In this document: in pieces, positions 21,009 through 32,149 of the stretch
Position numbering within the stretch: position 1 is the first letter of the stretch
Layout of the letters: every line of letters starts with the position of its first letter
DNA from: Guyanagaster necrorhizus
Lineage: Eukaryota; Basidiomycota; Agaricomycetes; Agaricales; Physalacriaceae
Length of the DNA: 64,000 nt
Direction of reading: 5' to 3'
Assembly: GCF_019112545.1 (NCBI RefSeq)
Contig: NW_025064909.1
Coordinates: 447,142 to 511,141 of the forward strand
Program-made: the position numbers and the translations under genes
The notes under the pieces: generated by a model
Told to the model about the DNA's origin: nothing
What the model saw: the letters and a program-made list of their open reading frames with translations, nothing else
Databases searched by the model: none

Positions 21009-24000
21009 GCTATTCCATTGTGCCATCTACACTCTCAGACTATCATAAATATGTTTTTGGTATAAAGTCCTTGATTTTTTTTCATTGTTTTCACAAATTT
21101 CCTGGCTGTTGCTACTTTTCTGTTCAGAGACCTCACAGTATTTCTCAAAATTCTAGTACTCCTTTGTTCAGGCTGTTGAACATTTTGATGTTCTAGTCAA
21201 TAGCTTGTTTCTTATAGTGGTATAGAACTGCACAAAAAGCAGAATTTGTGCTTGAGACTATCCTTCTTTGGAAAATACCACTTCCTCATTCACTGCAACC
21301 ACCACATCAGCAACTGTGCATACCACAAAACTGATGCAAGCTTTGAATTCACTCACACTGATAATGATACACATTCCATGATAAATGACATGCTCAAGGC
21401 CCATGGTTTTCTATGGTGTATCTTCAGAGTCTGTAATAATTTGGGAGTTGAGAGGTAGAGATTAGATCAGGGAGGCTGAATGAGGACTCATATACACAGT
21501 TATTTTTACTTACAAGAGAGTAAGTTCAGAATTTTACTTTATATTGTACACTCATCTGAAACAGGGTCTCTCTGAATGCTATATGTTTGCAAGGAAAAGA
21601 AAATCTTTGAAAATTGGATGCCTCAATATTGACAACTCTCAAACTCATCAATTACTGATGCTGAGCTTCTGATATATGACAGAAGTCACTAGGGATCTGC
21701 ATTGTCATTCCAAGCCATATAACTCTTTCTTTTTCTATGCATAAGATCAGCTTTGGCTCAGATAAGAAGAAGAATCCATGTGTTTCTTTCCTGCTATTTA
21801 ATGCAGAATGATGCTAAGACAAGGACAAGTTTAAGTGTTTTCTATCCTAAATGACATGCTATATTATGATTGTAGTATTTTGCCAATTTATATGAGCACA
21901 GCAGGTGCTTGAGCTTGCAGTGTGTATTGCAGAATCTTGTAAGTTATTGACATTCTTGACTAAGACCATTGCAATCCTAAACTCCAAACAGCAATCACTG
22001 CAATGCTGTGATAAAATTCCCTTCTTTTTGAATCTTGCAGATCATTTTACAAAAACAGCTGATTAGTTGATTATGGATTTCATCAGGAAAAAGCCTTTTG
22101 CTATATAGCACTGACCTAGTGCTATGCAAACTACATAACCTAGATATCTTGCTGCTAGGACTATGTAGTATCAGATACAATCCTGTAGCTCTGTGCCTGC
22201 AGTATGTATAAGCACATAGCATCTTGGCAGCTTACTCTAGTACCAGATCTCAGAAAGGCTCTGTTATGCTTCTACCAAACACTCACAAATGCTTAGCACT
22301 GTTTCTGCTGGGGTCTGAGTCTAGATTCTGGTTCTGGGTTTGTTGTTGGTATAAGAGAATGATGAGAATGATGAGATAAGCAATGAGGATTTCATGAAGA
22401 GGAATAAAAGGGTATAGCTGATAGAGATAGTCTGCTGTGGTGGGCAAGAGTATTTGCACCAGATAGTCAGAGAGTATAGTAGATGTATTAAACCTTAGCT
22501 CAAGACTAGAGTACATCAGGGTGTACTTCTGCCTTAAATACTGTCTAAAGAACCCTATGCCCTACAGGCAACTATTGTCTGCTTTTCATGCCTTCTACTC
22601 ATTGTTTGAGGTAACAATGACTGTGCCCTTGCTTTTGTTCATCATTATTGCTTTGCCATACTATCACTATGGTGAGTTTTCCATATGCTACTAAAGAGGT
22701 CCTGCATGCATGCAAGATGAAAATAGATACAGCAGAGTGCTATATACTGATCACACCCACACTAACACCCACACAATACTCTTAGTTCATAGAAGGATTA
22801 TAATGCAATAAAAGTAGTCATAGCAAGGACAAGTGTCTTCTCCAATGAATCCACTGCATGTGAATAGTGATAGCACATGTATAACAGTCCTAGATCTCTT
22901 TAAGTCTCAAAGCTTTTTGTTTTATCAAAACAAGAGGTGGTAACAGATGTTGTTGGGCCTCAAGGCAAAGATACTGTAGCTCAATACAATACATCAAAAC
23001 ACTCCCATAAAACTCTCAAAAGATTCTAAGCACAGCTCAGATCAATTCTAAACCTCTAACACACATAATATATGACTCAAAGCTTTATACTCTAAGCAGA
23101 AACTAATGACAACATATCCACAAGTGCTAAAAAGCTTAGATCTCTGTACACAAGTTTTCAAACCAATCATAGACTCACAGAATTCAAACCTATGTGATCC
23201 AGAGACACAAAACACAGTAAATGCCATCTGATAGGCCAAAGGGTTTGAATCTCTGCCAACCTGTGGAAATAACTAAAGAGCACACACTAATCAAGCCAGA
23301 GGGTTTGAACCTCTGCCACCTGTAGCACTGCATATCACAAATACCTCAAAAACTCAAGATAATGCTCTTCAGACACTGCTCTCTTATTCTCAGGCTAGAG
23401 TGCAATCCAAAACCTCTTATCAAATCAAACTCAAGTCCCTTGCAAGTTTTTGTGTCTCACTCAGTTCTCAAATCTCTCTTAATAATATCAATAATAAGTC
23501 TATTCTCTCACCCAAAGTTACAAACACAAACTCAGAGCTAAAGTGCAAGGCTTTCTGTGCCCAATACACTGCAACTGTGGGGGGTCAGAAACTTGTATTC
23601 TACTCATACAATGTGGTATTTAAATACTCTACTGTGGTACTTACTAATACAACTCTACTATAGTGTCTTCAAAGCATGAGACTTCATTCTGGATCCTGCA
23701 GATATTATTCATGCACATATTGCAGTTTCCATGCTTATTCTGTTCTGAGTCAGGACTGTGCCTGCTGTTCTCTTGCTAGCTGACATTGGCTAGCTGGCCT
23801 AGCCAGGTCTGCTCACTTTCTTGTTTCTCCAGTGAAGCATTCTGACACTGAAGAACTGTTTCAGGCTTTCAGAGTTATCTCTCATATCAGGAGTCAGCCA
23901 CAATAACTATATTCTCTTTTTCAGTGTCTAGATATTCTATCTGACTGTTATATGCATATCACCAGCCTCTGCATCATCTTGACTGACTATAAATTCAAAC

Positions 24001-24259
24001 ATAAGTCCCACCAGACTCTGCCCATTTCCCATTATCCACCAATTTCATTTTACCATTACTATTTCATATTTGTATTTCATACTCTAGTATCTAGACTCTG
24101 AATATGATAGCAAATAGTTGACACCTGAATCCAAGACTCCAACTTGGAATTAACTACCAATAGTATATAAACTATGTACAATCATTGTAATTACTCAGTT
24201 TGAATATCAACTTGAATAGTCATTCCCACTTCGTGCTCACTTCAGCTCCTCTCTATCTT
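21009..24259. other. CpG-free stretch with no assigned gene
   Basis: Up to about 21,207 it matches the 3' flank of the Y2 gene (39,010-39,140). The remainder is low in CpG, moderately AT-rich and has no long open frame on either strand. A short tract at 22,487-22,545 resembles the core of the Gypsy LTRs. Two near-identical 20-bp blocks occur at about 23,233 and 23,297. I see no gene that I can support; it is probably old transposon debris. Confidence 0.45.
22487..22545. repeat. Possible remnant of a Gypsy-family LTR core
   Basis: ATTAAACCTTAGCTCAAGAC followed by an acceptably aligned tail resembles AATAAACTTTAGCTCAAAGC in the Gypsy-1 LTR (8,306 and 16,340) and the related tract in the Gypsy-2 LTR near 24,410. 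No ends or target duplication can be recognised. Confidence 0.3.
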
Positions 24260-24717
24260 TGTTAGGCCCAGATGACACATGACTATAACCATGTGATAAA
24301 CAGACACTGTATCATGTTCATACAATCATGTCTGAGTTCACTATTCATAGATTCTAGTGGTTGTGTCTCAAGGTCAATACTAGTTGACTTGAGGTAGAAT
24401 GATAGGATTAAGAATAGTTCAAGACTAAAGTTATATGATATTTAACTACACTACTTATATACTATTTGTCTCCTAGATAAATATAGTATCACTAATTGTG
24501 AGTGTCTGTGCTATAGTACTTGCTGTCCTAAGGTGTCATAGTTATCTACAAAAGAGAGATTGTCTTGTTGTCAGTGTTGCTACATATTGTGAGACAATGG
24601 TTGAGATGCTGACTAAGGCTGTCCTATAGTCTTAGATGCTGGCTTAGGCACTCTGACTAAGTATGAATAGGAATAAAAGAAAAGACAAAAGAAAAAAAAG
24701 TGGAGAAAATTGTAATA
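24260..24717 (-). repeat. Gypsy-2 LTR
   Basis: About 458 bp. It shares the start TGTTAGGCCC and the terminal TGTAATATTACTCTCTCC context with Gypsy-1, but with many substitutions and deletions. No partner LTR is present in the window. Confidence 0.8.
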
Positions 24718-26366
24718 TTACTCTCTCCTTAAGACTATCATCCTGATGGCTTAATTTAAGGATAATTCATATTTGTGTATGGCTGCATCTGCATTCATAT
24801 GCTTCTCATTGACCTACTGGTTTGATTCAGGCCCATATCCCTTCCAACTGACAAAGTAGTCAGTGGTTGTTGTCATCTTCCTGCCACATGCTTTGACCTG
24901 ACATGTTTTGTAATTAAGGACCTGATCAATCTCATAGTATTCTTCATCATCAATGAGGTCAAGAGGTGATAGCAGTGATCATTCCTGGTTAGAGAACACA
25001 GGAGTGACATATAGAGTGAGAAGAGATTCATTGAACATATCATGGATGCACCATGAGATGAGGAGTCAAAGTTTATATGCTAAGGTGCTAATCTTAGCTA
25101 GGATGGGAAATGAGCCCATTTATTTGTCAGCCAATTTCCTTTTAAGATAAGATAGATGAAGGTTTAATGTGTCAAGCCAGACTTTATTGTTGATATTGTA
25201 GGTATATGCTGTTTAGCAGTATTTGTCCTATTGCATCTTTATGGTGGCAGCAGCTTTAGTAAGGGCAGTCTGTGTTTTAAGATGAATTTTCACTATTTTG
25301 GTGACAAAGTCAAGAGAAGTGAGTGTAGAGATGTGAGATCACATAGTGGTGCTGATATTGAGATGTTGCCTGTAATTAATGAAGAAAGATGTCTTTCCAG
25401 TGGCTGAATAGACATGGTTGTTGTGTTGAAAGCTTGCAAGAGCAAGCCACTCTGTCCAATCATCCTTTTAATAGTTAATAAACATGTATAAGTACTTTTC
25501 AATTTCCTAATTGACCTGCTCTGTTTGTCCATCCATTTGTAGGTGATACATGATAGAGGCATTGCTCTGGATTCTGAGGAGTTAGTACAAATCATTGAGA
25601 AATTTGGAGACAAATTGTGATTCCTGGTCCAAGATAATAACTTGTGATATTCTGTATTTAGAATAGACCTTATTCTGAAGGATCTTAGCCCATTCTTCTG
25701 ATAATAGTTTGGTAGTACAGGTGATTGGGATGATTGCCTTTAAGAATCAGTCATGATGATGATTGCATCATAGCCATTACAGTCAGATAGTCTCATAATT
25801 ATATTGATGGAAATGTGAGTCCAGAGACTTGAGAGGACTTTGTTTGGATGGAGTGGTGCTAGTCAGGCCCATGTGGATGATTTGATCCTTTGACAGGTTT
25901 CACAACCCTTCACATACTTGTTGATGTCCTGCTCTAGCTTTGGCCATCAATACTCCTGTAATACCAACTCTTTCATTTTTGAAATCCCAGGATGTCTGGT
26001 GGTTACATGATTGTGCAACATGGCAATGATCTCCCTCCATAGCATTGATTGCCAGAGAACATAGATGTGTCTGTCATAATGGAGTATCATAGCTTCATGA
26101 TGCTTCTTTCATGGTTCAGTGATATCATGATTCCCTGATCCCACAAGCTTGGCTGCCAAGTTGCACTTTGTATCCTGGCATGGACTTTCTCCTCTATTGG
26201 TATTATCATAGCATGGAAATGTTCTGGCTTTAATAACACCACTTTCTTATTGTCTTTCCCTTCTTGATCATGATCAGATCATCAGCTCAGAAGATCAGCC
26301 TTCTTGTTGGCTGCTCCAGCCTTGTGGTGTAGCATATAGTCATACTTAGCAAGTTCAGTTATCCAC
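24260..26366 (-). mobile_element. Truncated chromodomain Gypsy (Gypsy-2)
   Basis: The left LTR (24,260-24,717, TGTTAGGCCC...TAATA) is a diverged relative of the Gypsy-1 LTR. The internal minus-strand sequence parallels Gypsy-1 from its 3' end: chromodomain context near 24,800-24,840, integrase C-terminus around 25,080-25,190, integrase core to about 26,100, and the start of RNase H. It stops at 26,366 in RNase H, where an inverted copy of host sequence begins. The rest of pol, gag and the second LTR are missing. It has almost no CpG left and is older than Gypsy-1. Confidence 0.85.
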
Positions 26367-27236
26367 CAAACTGAGGTTTTGCCTTGCTATTGACTCTGAT
26401 ATTTAAATGGATGGCAAGTCAGAATCTATGAATGGCATACTGCAGAAAATGTCAGATGGTGAGAGAATGGTGAGGTGAATAAATGCATACTCAGCTCTTT
26501 CCATTGGATGTGTCAGTGCATTTTGACAGCCTTGCAATGCCTACACATTATTAATCATCCAAACTCCTTTTGATACCTGCTTCATCTGCAGGTATTTCTA
26601 AAACAATGGATACCCATCAGTATCTGCAGCAAAAGACAGAAGGGAGAGATGTATATGTATTTTATTTTGTGATTATCACTGAAAAGAAAAGGATTCATAT
26701 TATTATGTTTAGATCATGAAACCAAGTGATGCACCATTGTTTTTCTAGGATGAGTGTATTGGAGACCACCTGCTATTCCATGGTCAACATTCAATACCTC
26801 ACCCCATCTTGAAGAATGCAAGCAAGTCTCATGACCTTGTGCAATTCTGAAAAGATAACCATCAACAAGAGAGACTGAAATCAGGCAGAAAGATGACCTA
26901 CTATTTTTTTTTTGGTAGAAAGCAAACCAAAGCTACAAAATCTTAGTGTTAGATCAAAGTTGTCTGATAAAGAAAACAACTCACTGCAGAGATTTCAACC
27001 AATGCTATTAGCACTGAAAGAGAGGAGCAGCTGATATCTTAGAAAGATCTGATTACAAACTCCTCACCAATTCAGTCACTTGCTCAAACAATATACTCAG
27101 TACTATATTGCCAGAAAGATGGATGCTGATCCAAGGCCACTATCAGTTCTATCAATGGCAGATGACTGACCTGTCCAAGGAAGAGTCATCAACACTGGCA
27201 AGTCATGAAAGGGAGAAAGTACAAAGGCCAAGGATA
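26367..27236 (-). repeat. Inverted, CpG-decayed copy of 59,054-59,923
   Basis: 870 bases pair with 870 bases at 59,054-59,923 in reverse complement, with no net length change. For example GACCTACTATTTTTTTTT here answers the A-rich GGTAGG region near 59,390. CpGs of the right copy read TpG or CpA here. It is the outer end of the left arm of the large inverted duplication, cut off from the rest of the arm by the Copia-2 insertion at 27,237. Confidence 0.9.
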
Positions 27237-27433
27237 TGTTAAAGTAGTACACCCTCCATGTCACTCTTATCTTATATAATCATAGCTACCAATACTGGAG
27301 ATCAAAGGTCAATGCTTACTAGCTTTTGACTTTCAACTCCAGATATGTATCACATACTATTTATAATCACTAGCTTTTGACTTTTGACTCCAGACCTGGC
27401 TTTTCCACTGTGCTATGCAACCTGCTCTTAACA
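27237..27433 (+). repeat. Copia-2 5' LTR, CpGs lost, with internal 51-bp expansion
   Basis: All eight CpGs of the 3' LTR read TpG or CpA here. It also contains a second copy of the TAGCTTTTGACTTT...CTCCAGA block, separated by about 25 bp, which makes it 51 bp longer than its partner. Confidence 0.92.
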
Positions 27434-27629
27434 AGTTATAGGCCTCATGTCTTACTAAGTCAAGCAAACTTTTCATTCCCTCTCATGAACCATTCACTAG
27501 ATGTTGAAGTCTTGCTCACTTTTTTAAGGGATATCACTATCTATTTAGAAGTTGCATCCACCTATCACAGGCCTCCACACACTCTCTAACCCCAATGGTC
27601 TCTTCTTTTTTTTCTCACACTATGATAAA

Positions 27630-28505
27630 TAACTCAGATATCATTGACACTATCAAACATGGCTTTTTCAATCTCCACACTGGCAACTGAAACCACTTTG
27701 CACTTTTATTTGAGGCCTACATATGCATCAAGGAGCTATTCAGCCACTTCAATGGCACTAAGGAGCCACCAGAGCAAGTCAACCCTAGTGAATCCACAAA
27801 GCTTGAAAAAAAAGAGATGAAAGCTTATCTTCAAGCTTGTTCATCTGCAGCAGGATACCTTTGGCTTTGCATTGATGAATCACAGCATGCTCACATCAGT
27901 CTTCTCATGGATAAGCCCACAGCTATATAGTCGAAACTGAAAGATATTCACCAACAGCAAAAACCAGACATCCATTTCAATGCCTATGATGCCTTATTCA
28001 GCATTCAGAAGGATGATAGAGAGTCTCTCTCTACTCTTGTTGGATGTGTCTCACAAGCTATATAAGACATCAAAGCACTCTACTCTGAGAAGTTCACCAT
28101 TGATCAACTTGATGAAGAGCTTCAATCTATGACTCTCATCTATACTCTCCCATCTGATTACAACAATTTCATATCATCAGTCCTTCTTCTCTATTCTCTC
28201 AGTCTTAACAAACTTGTTGCTGTCTTCCACACTAAAGAGATGCAGTGCCACTCTCATGACACCACTTCAGCAACATCATTCAAAGCAAGCACTGTCAGAG
28301 TCTAAGCCACTTATGTGACATCATCTGATACCATCTGCAGCTGGTGTACCAACTCTGGACATACCAAAGAGGAGTGTTTCAGCAAAAAGAAAGCCAAGGA
28401 GTGAGCTATACAGCATGTCCAGGAATGTCAGAATACAAAATCAGGCAAGAAGGTGGGAGAGACAAAGACAGAGAAGTCAAACATTGTGAAAGAGACTGCC
28501 AGCTA
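27630..28505 (+). pseudogene. Copia-2 gag with zinc knuckle
   Basis: The reading frame includes NWNHFALLFEAYICIKELF, LPSDYNNFISSVL and a CCHC knuckle CSWCTNSGHTKEEC near 28,340-28,380. This is the UBN2-type gag of Copia elements. Internal stops include TAG after KPTAI, where Trp is likely, and TGA after KKKAKE, where Arg is likely. Confidence 0.8.
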
Positions 28506-28539
28506 AGTGAGTATTGATCTCTTGTCTCCAGCATCATCT

Positions 28540-29700
28540 AACTGGAATATGGACACAGATGCTTCATCTCACATGAGCCATTGTTGAGACTGGTTTTATG
28601 TCTGGACACCATATGTGGTTTCAATTTGGTTAGTGAACAACTCAATCATCTATTCAGCAGGCATGGAGACAGTCATGTTTGAGCCTAAATAGAAGAATGG
28701 AGAGATCTGTGAGGCTGTTGAGTTTCAGGATGTACTGCATATATCTGATCTTCACAATAACTTGCTTTCACCCTTCTATCTTATACATCATAAGGGATAT
28801 GAGATCAACATAGCTGAATCATCTATCCAGTTCTTTCAAAACAAAGCACTTCATTTCTCAGCCACTGTCAATGATAATAACATTGGATATCTTAATAGCA
28901 TCACTCACACTACAAGGCTGATAATCTCAAATACTATGAGCATCTGTCCACTCGACCTGACTCTATAGCATTGACAAATCTGTCACAGAAGTATAAATAT
29001 TATCTGGGACATGTATAAGAATCAGCTTATCTTAAATATGAAGATAAACAATACACAATCCAATCCTGACCCAATTTGTGAACCCTGTCTTATAAGCAAG
29101 CACAAGCAACATAATATTCCTTGAGGGCCCTCACCTTTTTCAACACATCCTCTCACAATTGTATTCTCTGATCTTAAAGGACCAATACCAGTTGCTACAC
29201 CAGAAGGTTATCACTATTGGATCACTTTTATATGTGGTGCTCTGCATTTTTGGGCTGTTGTCTTGCCAAAGCACAAAAGTGATGCTCTGGCTGAATTTAA
29301 ATACTACAAAGCCTATGCTGAAAATTTTCATAGTCTGAAGATCTTAGAGAAGTAAGATGATGGTGGAGAAGAGTATATGGGTTGTGAATTTGATCAGTCA
29401 TGCATAGAAGAAGAGATATCAAGACACTATACTGAGCCTGATAAGCCTTATCAAAATGGAATTGCAGAACATGCAAATCACAATATTGCTGAAGGGGCTA
29501 TTACTATGCTCTATGAAGCCCATCTTTCTCCCTCCTTCTGGAGACTAGCAGTGCTTTTATTTGTATATGTGTGCAACTGCTGCTCTATAGCACCACTTTC
29601 TAAAACAATATTGTACACTGGCTGGCATAAGAAGAAACCTGACATCTCTAACTTGCATGTCTTTGGCTGCTTAGCTTATGTCTATGTTAAAAAAAACAAG
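28540..29700 (+). pseudogene. Copia-2 protease and integrase
   Basis: A protease-like SNWNMDTDASSHMSH lies at about 28,540. The GAG-pre-integrase zinc region (CEPCLISKHKQHN) is near 29,080. The integrase core has FSDLKGPIPV, a DDGGEEYMG tract and DKPYQNGIAEHANHNIAEGA with its catalytic glutamate, and ends HVFGCLAYVYVKK at 29,700. One stop lies between the two halves of the integrase. Confidence 0.85.
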
Positions 29701-30216
29701 TGACAAGGCCTTCAGCCACACACTACTAAATACATATTTGTCAGATATCTATCAGGCACAAAGGCATGGAAATGCTGGAACTCTGTAACCAAGAAGCTTA
29801 TCATATCAAGCCATGTTATTTTTGATGAGTGAGTGTTCTCAGGAAATACAAAAACTCCTATCAACCTCTTCAGCAACCTATTTTCTTCACTCTCAAATCT
29901 GTCAGATTCTCTTATGCTGCCTGATCAAGGGGGAGACCTTAACAATGATGATCTTTCACCTCCAGAAAATCCTTCAGCACCAAATCTCTTATCTCCTTCA
30001 AGCTCATCACCTCTAGTATCACCTCTTCCTCATAATGTTATGACTCCTCCTGGCTCACCATTTGATGGATCTCTCTTAGACCTAACTCTATCACTATCAC
30101 CACCATCTCCAACAGACCTAGGCAAATATAAATACAGAATACATAATAATAGCTTATATGATCCTGGTCCTGGTTATGGTCATGGAATGTGCTGAAATGT
30201 CAACAATGACAATCAC

Positions 30217-31950
30217 ATGAGAGATGCAGAGAATCAAGCACATACAGCCTTTATAAAAGATAAAACTATTCTTGAAGGCATAGCTTTCTCCAGCCAGACA
30301 ATAGAGCATCTGACAATGGAGGAAGGACTGGAAGTTGCATTTAAGAGCATGACAGAAGCAGCTTACAAGGCATCTACATATGATGGTGAACCTAAATCCT
30401 TCCATGAAGCTATGAAATGTCCTCCAGAGGAAGCTGCAAGTTGGTATGAAGCTGCTATGCAAGAGATACAGGCACTCATTGAAAATAGTGTCTTTGAATT
30501 GATGAAATGCCCTCCAAATCAAAAGGCAGTTTGGAGTCACTGGGTATTCAAAGTGAAATGCAATGCTGATGGATCAATTGAGTGCTATAAAGCAAGGCTT
30601 GTTGCAAAGGGATACTCACAACAACCTGGCTTTGATTACACTGAAACCTTCTCTCCAATGCCAAAATGGACTGCCCTACAAGCTGTCCTAGTACTTGGTG
30701 CCCTCAAGGATTTAGAGCTATGAAGTGTTGACATCTCATCAGCATTTCTCAATGGTGAGCTGACAGAAGAGGTGTATATGGAGCAGCCAGAAGGTTTTGA
30801 GGAAAAAGGAAAGAAATGGGTCTGGCACCTCTTCAAGTCTCTATATGGACTAAAGCAAGCTGGGAGAGAATGGCACAAAAAGCTACATGCAACATTGACC
30901 AATGCCATGAGTTTTGAACAGGTAAAATGTGAGCATAGTGTCTGGGTTTACAAGAGGGACAGTGAGCATATCATCATTCCAGTCTTCATTGATGACATGA
31001 CTATTGCCACAAAGACACCAGATGGTGTTGCAAAGGTCATCAATGATCTCAAGAAGCACTTCAAGCTTTGAGACTTGGGTCCAACATCTTACCTCCTTGG
31101 TGTCAAGATCAAGCATGACTAAGCCAACCGAACACACACTCTCTCTCAGTGCTAATACATCCTAAATATTCTGCAACATGCAGGATTGGCTGACTGCAAC
31201 CCTGTTCTGACACCTTTGGATCCAAACATAAAACTTACAGCAGATCAGTCTCTCAAAACACCAGAGGAATATGAGACAATGTGGACAATCCCATACCTGA
31301 ATGTGCTCAGCTCTGTGGCCTACCTCACTATTGCTACCAGGCCTGATGTTGCCTATCCCATGAGTGTACTCTCATGATTCAGCAAAAACCCTGACACAGC
31401 CCACTGGGAAGCTCTCAAATGGCTATTATGCTATCTGAAGGGCACAGTTGACTATCACATTGTCTACTCTCCCAACTCTGAGTCAGATTCATCAGTCTTT
31501 GACTTCAAGACTTATTGCAATGCAGATCATGGGGGTGACAAAGATAGTGGGCATTCTACAAGTGGCTTCATTGTCAAAATGGGTACTGGAGCCATTAGTT
31601 GGATGATTCATCTTCAGGCATTTGTGACACTCTCAACAACAGAAGCAGAATACATTTCAGCCATGTCTGCTGGTCAGGAAATCCTTTGGCTTCACAACTT
31701 GTTTACAGAGTTTGGCTATTCACTCACTAATGCCTCAGTCCTCTATATTGACAATGAGTCTGGTCTGTCAGTTGCTCGAAACCCTGAACATCATGGCCGG
31801 GTTAAACACCTTGACCTTTGATTCTATTGGCTGTGCGATGAAGTTGAAAAAGGGTGCATCCATGTGGTCCACTTACGAACCGAAAATATGCCAGCCGATG
31901 CCTTGACAAAGGGATTAGGAAGAGAGAAGCTCAGATACATGATTACCTTA
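30217..31950 (+). pseudogene. Copia-2 reverse transcriptase and RNase H
   Basis: RT motifs include WVFKVKCNADGSIECYKARL, VAKGYSQQPGFDYTETFSPM, VDISSAFLNGEL, LYGLKQAGREWHKKL and the catalytic FIDDMTIA. RNase H follows with YLTIATRPDVAYPMSVLS, STTEAEYISAMSAGQEILWL and VKHLDL. TGA codons at 30,721, 31,069, 31,375 and 31,819 each fall where Copia proteins carry Arg, which fits CGA decay. CpGs return from 31,777, inside the RNase H region. Confidence 0.88.
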
Positions 31951-31998
31951 CTCGGACTTGTCTCAATACCTCCGTAGACATGTTCGGTTGAGGGGGAG

Positions 31999-32144
31999 TG
32001 TTGAAGTAGCACACCCTCCATGTCGCTCTTACCTTACATAATCGTAGCTACCAATACTGGAGATCGAAAGTCAACGCTTAGTAGCTTTTGACTTTCGACT
32101 CCAGACCTGGCTTTCCCGCTGCGCTACGCAACCTGCTCTCAACA
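31999..32144 (+). repeat. Copia-2 3' LTR, CpGs retained
   Basis: A 146-bp LTR that keeps eight CpGs. It lies just outside the right edge of the CpG-depleted domain. Confidence 0.93.
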
Positions 32145-32149
32145 GGATA

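Larger units (their letters stand above)
7412..31776. other. CpG-depleted domain 1
   Basis: CpG almost vanishes from just after 7,411 until 31,777, where CpGs become frequent again. The nested Gypsy keeps a scattering (for example 10,513, 11,131, 13,431); from about 16,800 to 24,700 I saw only one, near 24,232. Where homologous copies exist outside the domain, former CpGs read TpG or CpA. The domain contains transposons and also host-derived segments (20,326-21,207 and 26,367-27,236). The pattern fits methylated-CpG deamination in a bounded chromatin block. Confidence 0.9.
27237..32144 (+). mobile_element. Copia-type LTR retrotransposon (Copia-2)
   Basis: LTRs lie at 27,237-27,433 (197 bp) and 31,999-32,144 (146 bp), both TGTT...AACA. 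They are flanked by a perfect 5-bp duplication GGATA (27,232-27,236 and 32,145-32,149). The uninterrupted target is present in the other arm at 59,054-59,058. A polypurine tract GAGGGGGAG directly precedes the 3' LTR, and GTTATAGGCC follows the 5' LTR as primer site. The order gag, protease, integrase, RT, RNase H on the plus strand is Copia. Stops throughout make it inactive. Confidence 0.94.

Noticed and set aside
23225..23330. Two T-arm-like blocks (GGGTTTGAACCTCTGCC and a near copy), as in a tRNA-derived short element
   Set aside because: One stem pairs well, but no A box or acceptor stem lies upstream and no element ends are seen.
22946..23665. A possible further LTR beginning TGTTGGGCCTC
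   Set aside because: The start resembles the Gypsy LTR ends, but no matching CA end, partner LTR or target duplication could be found.
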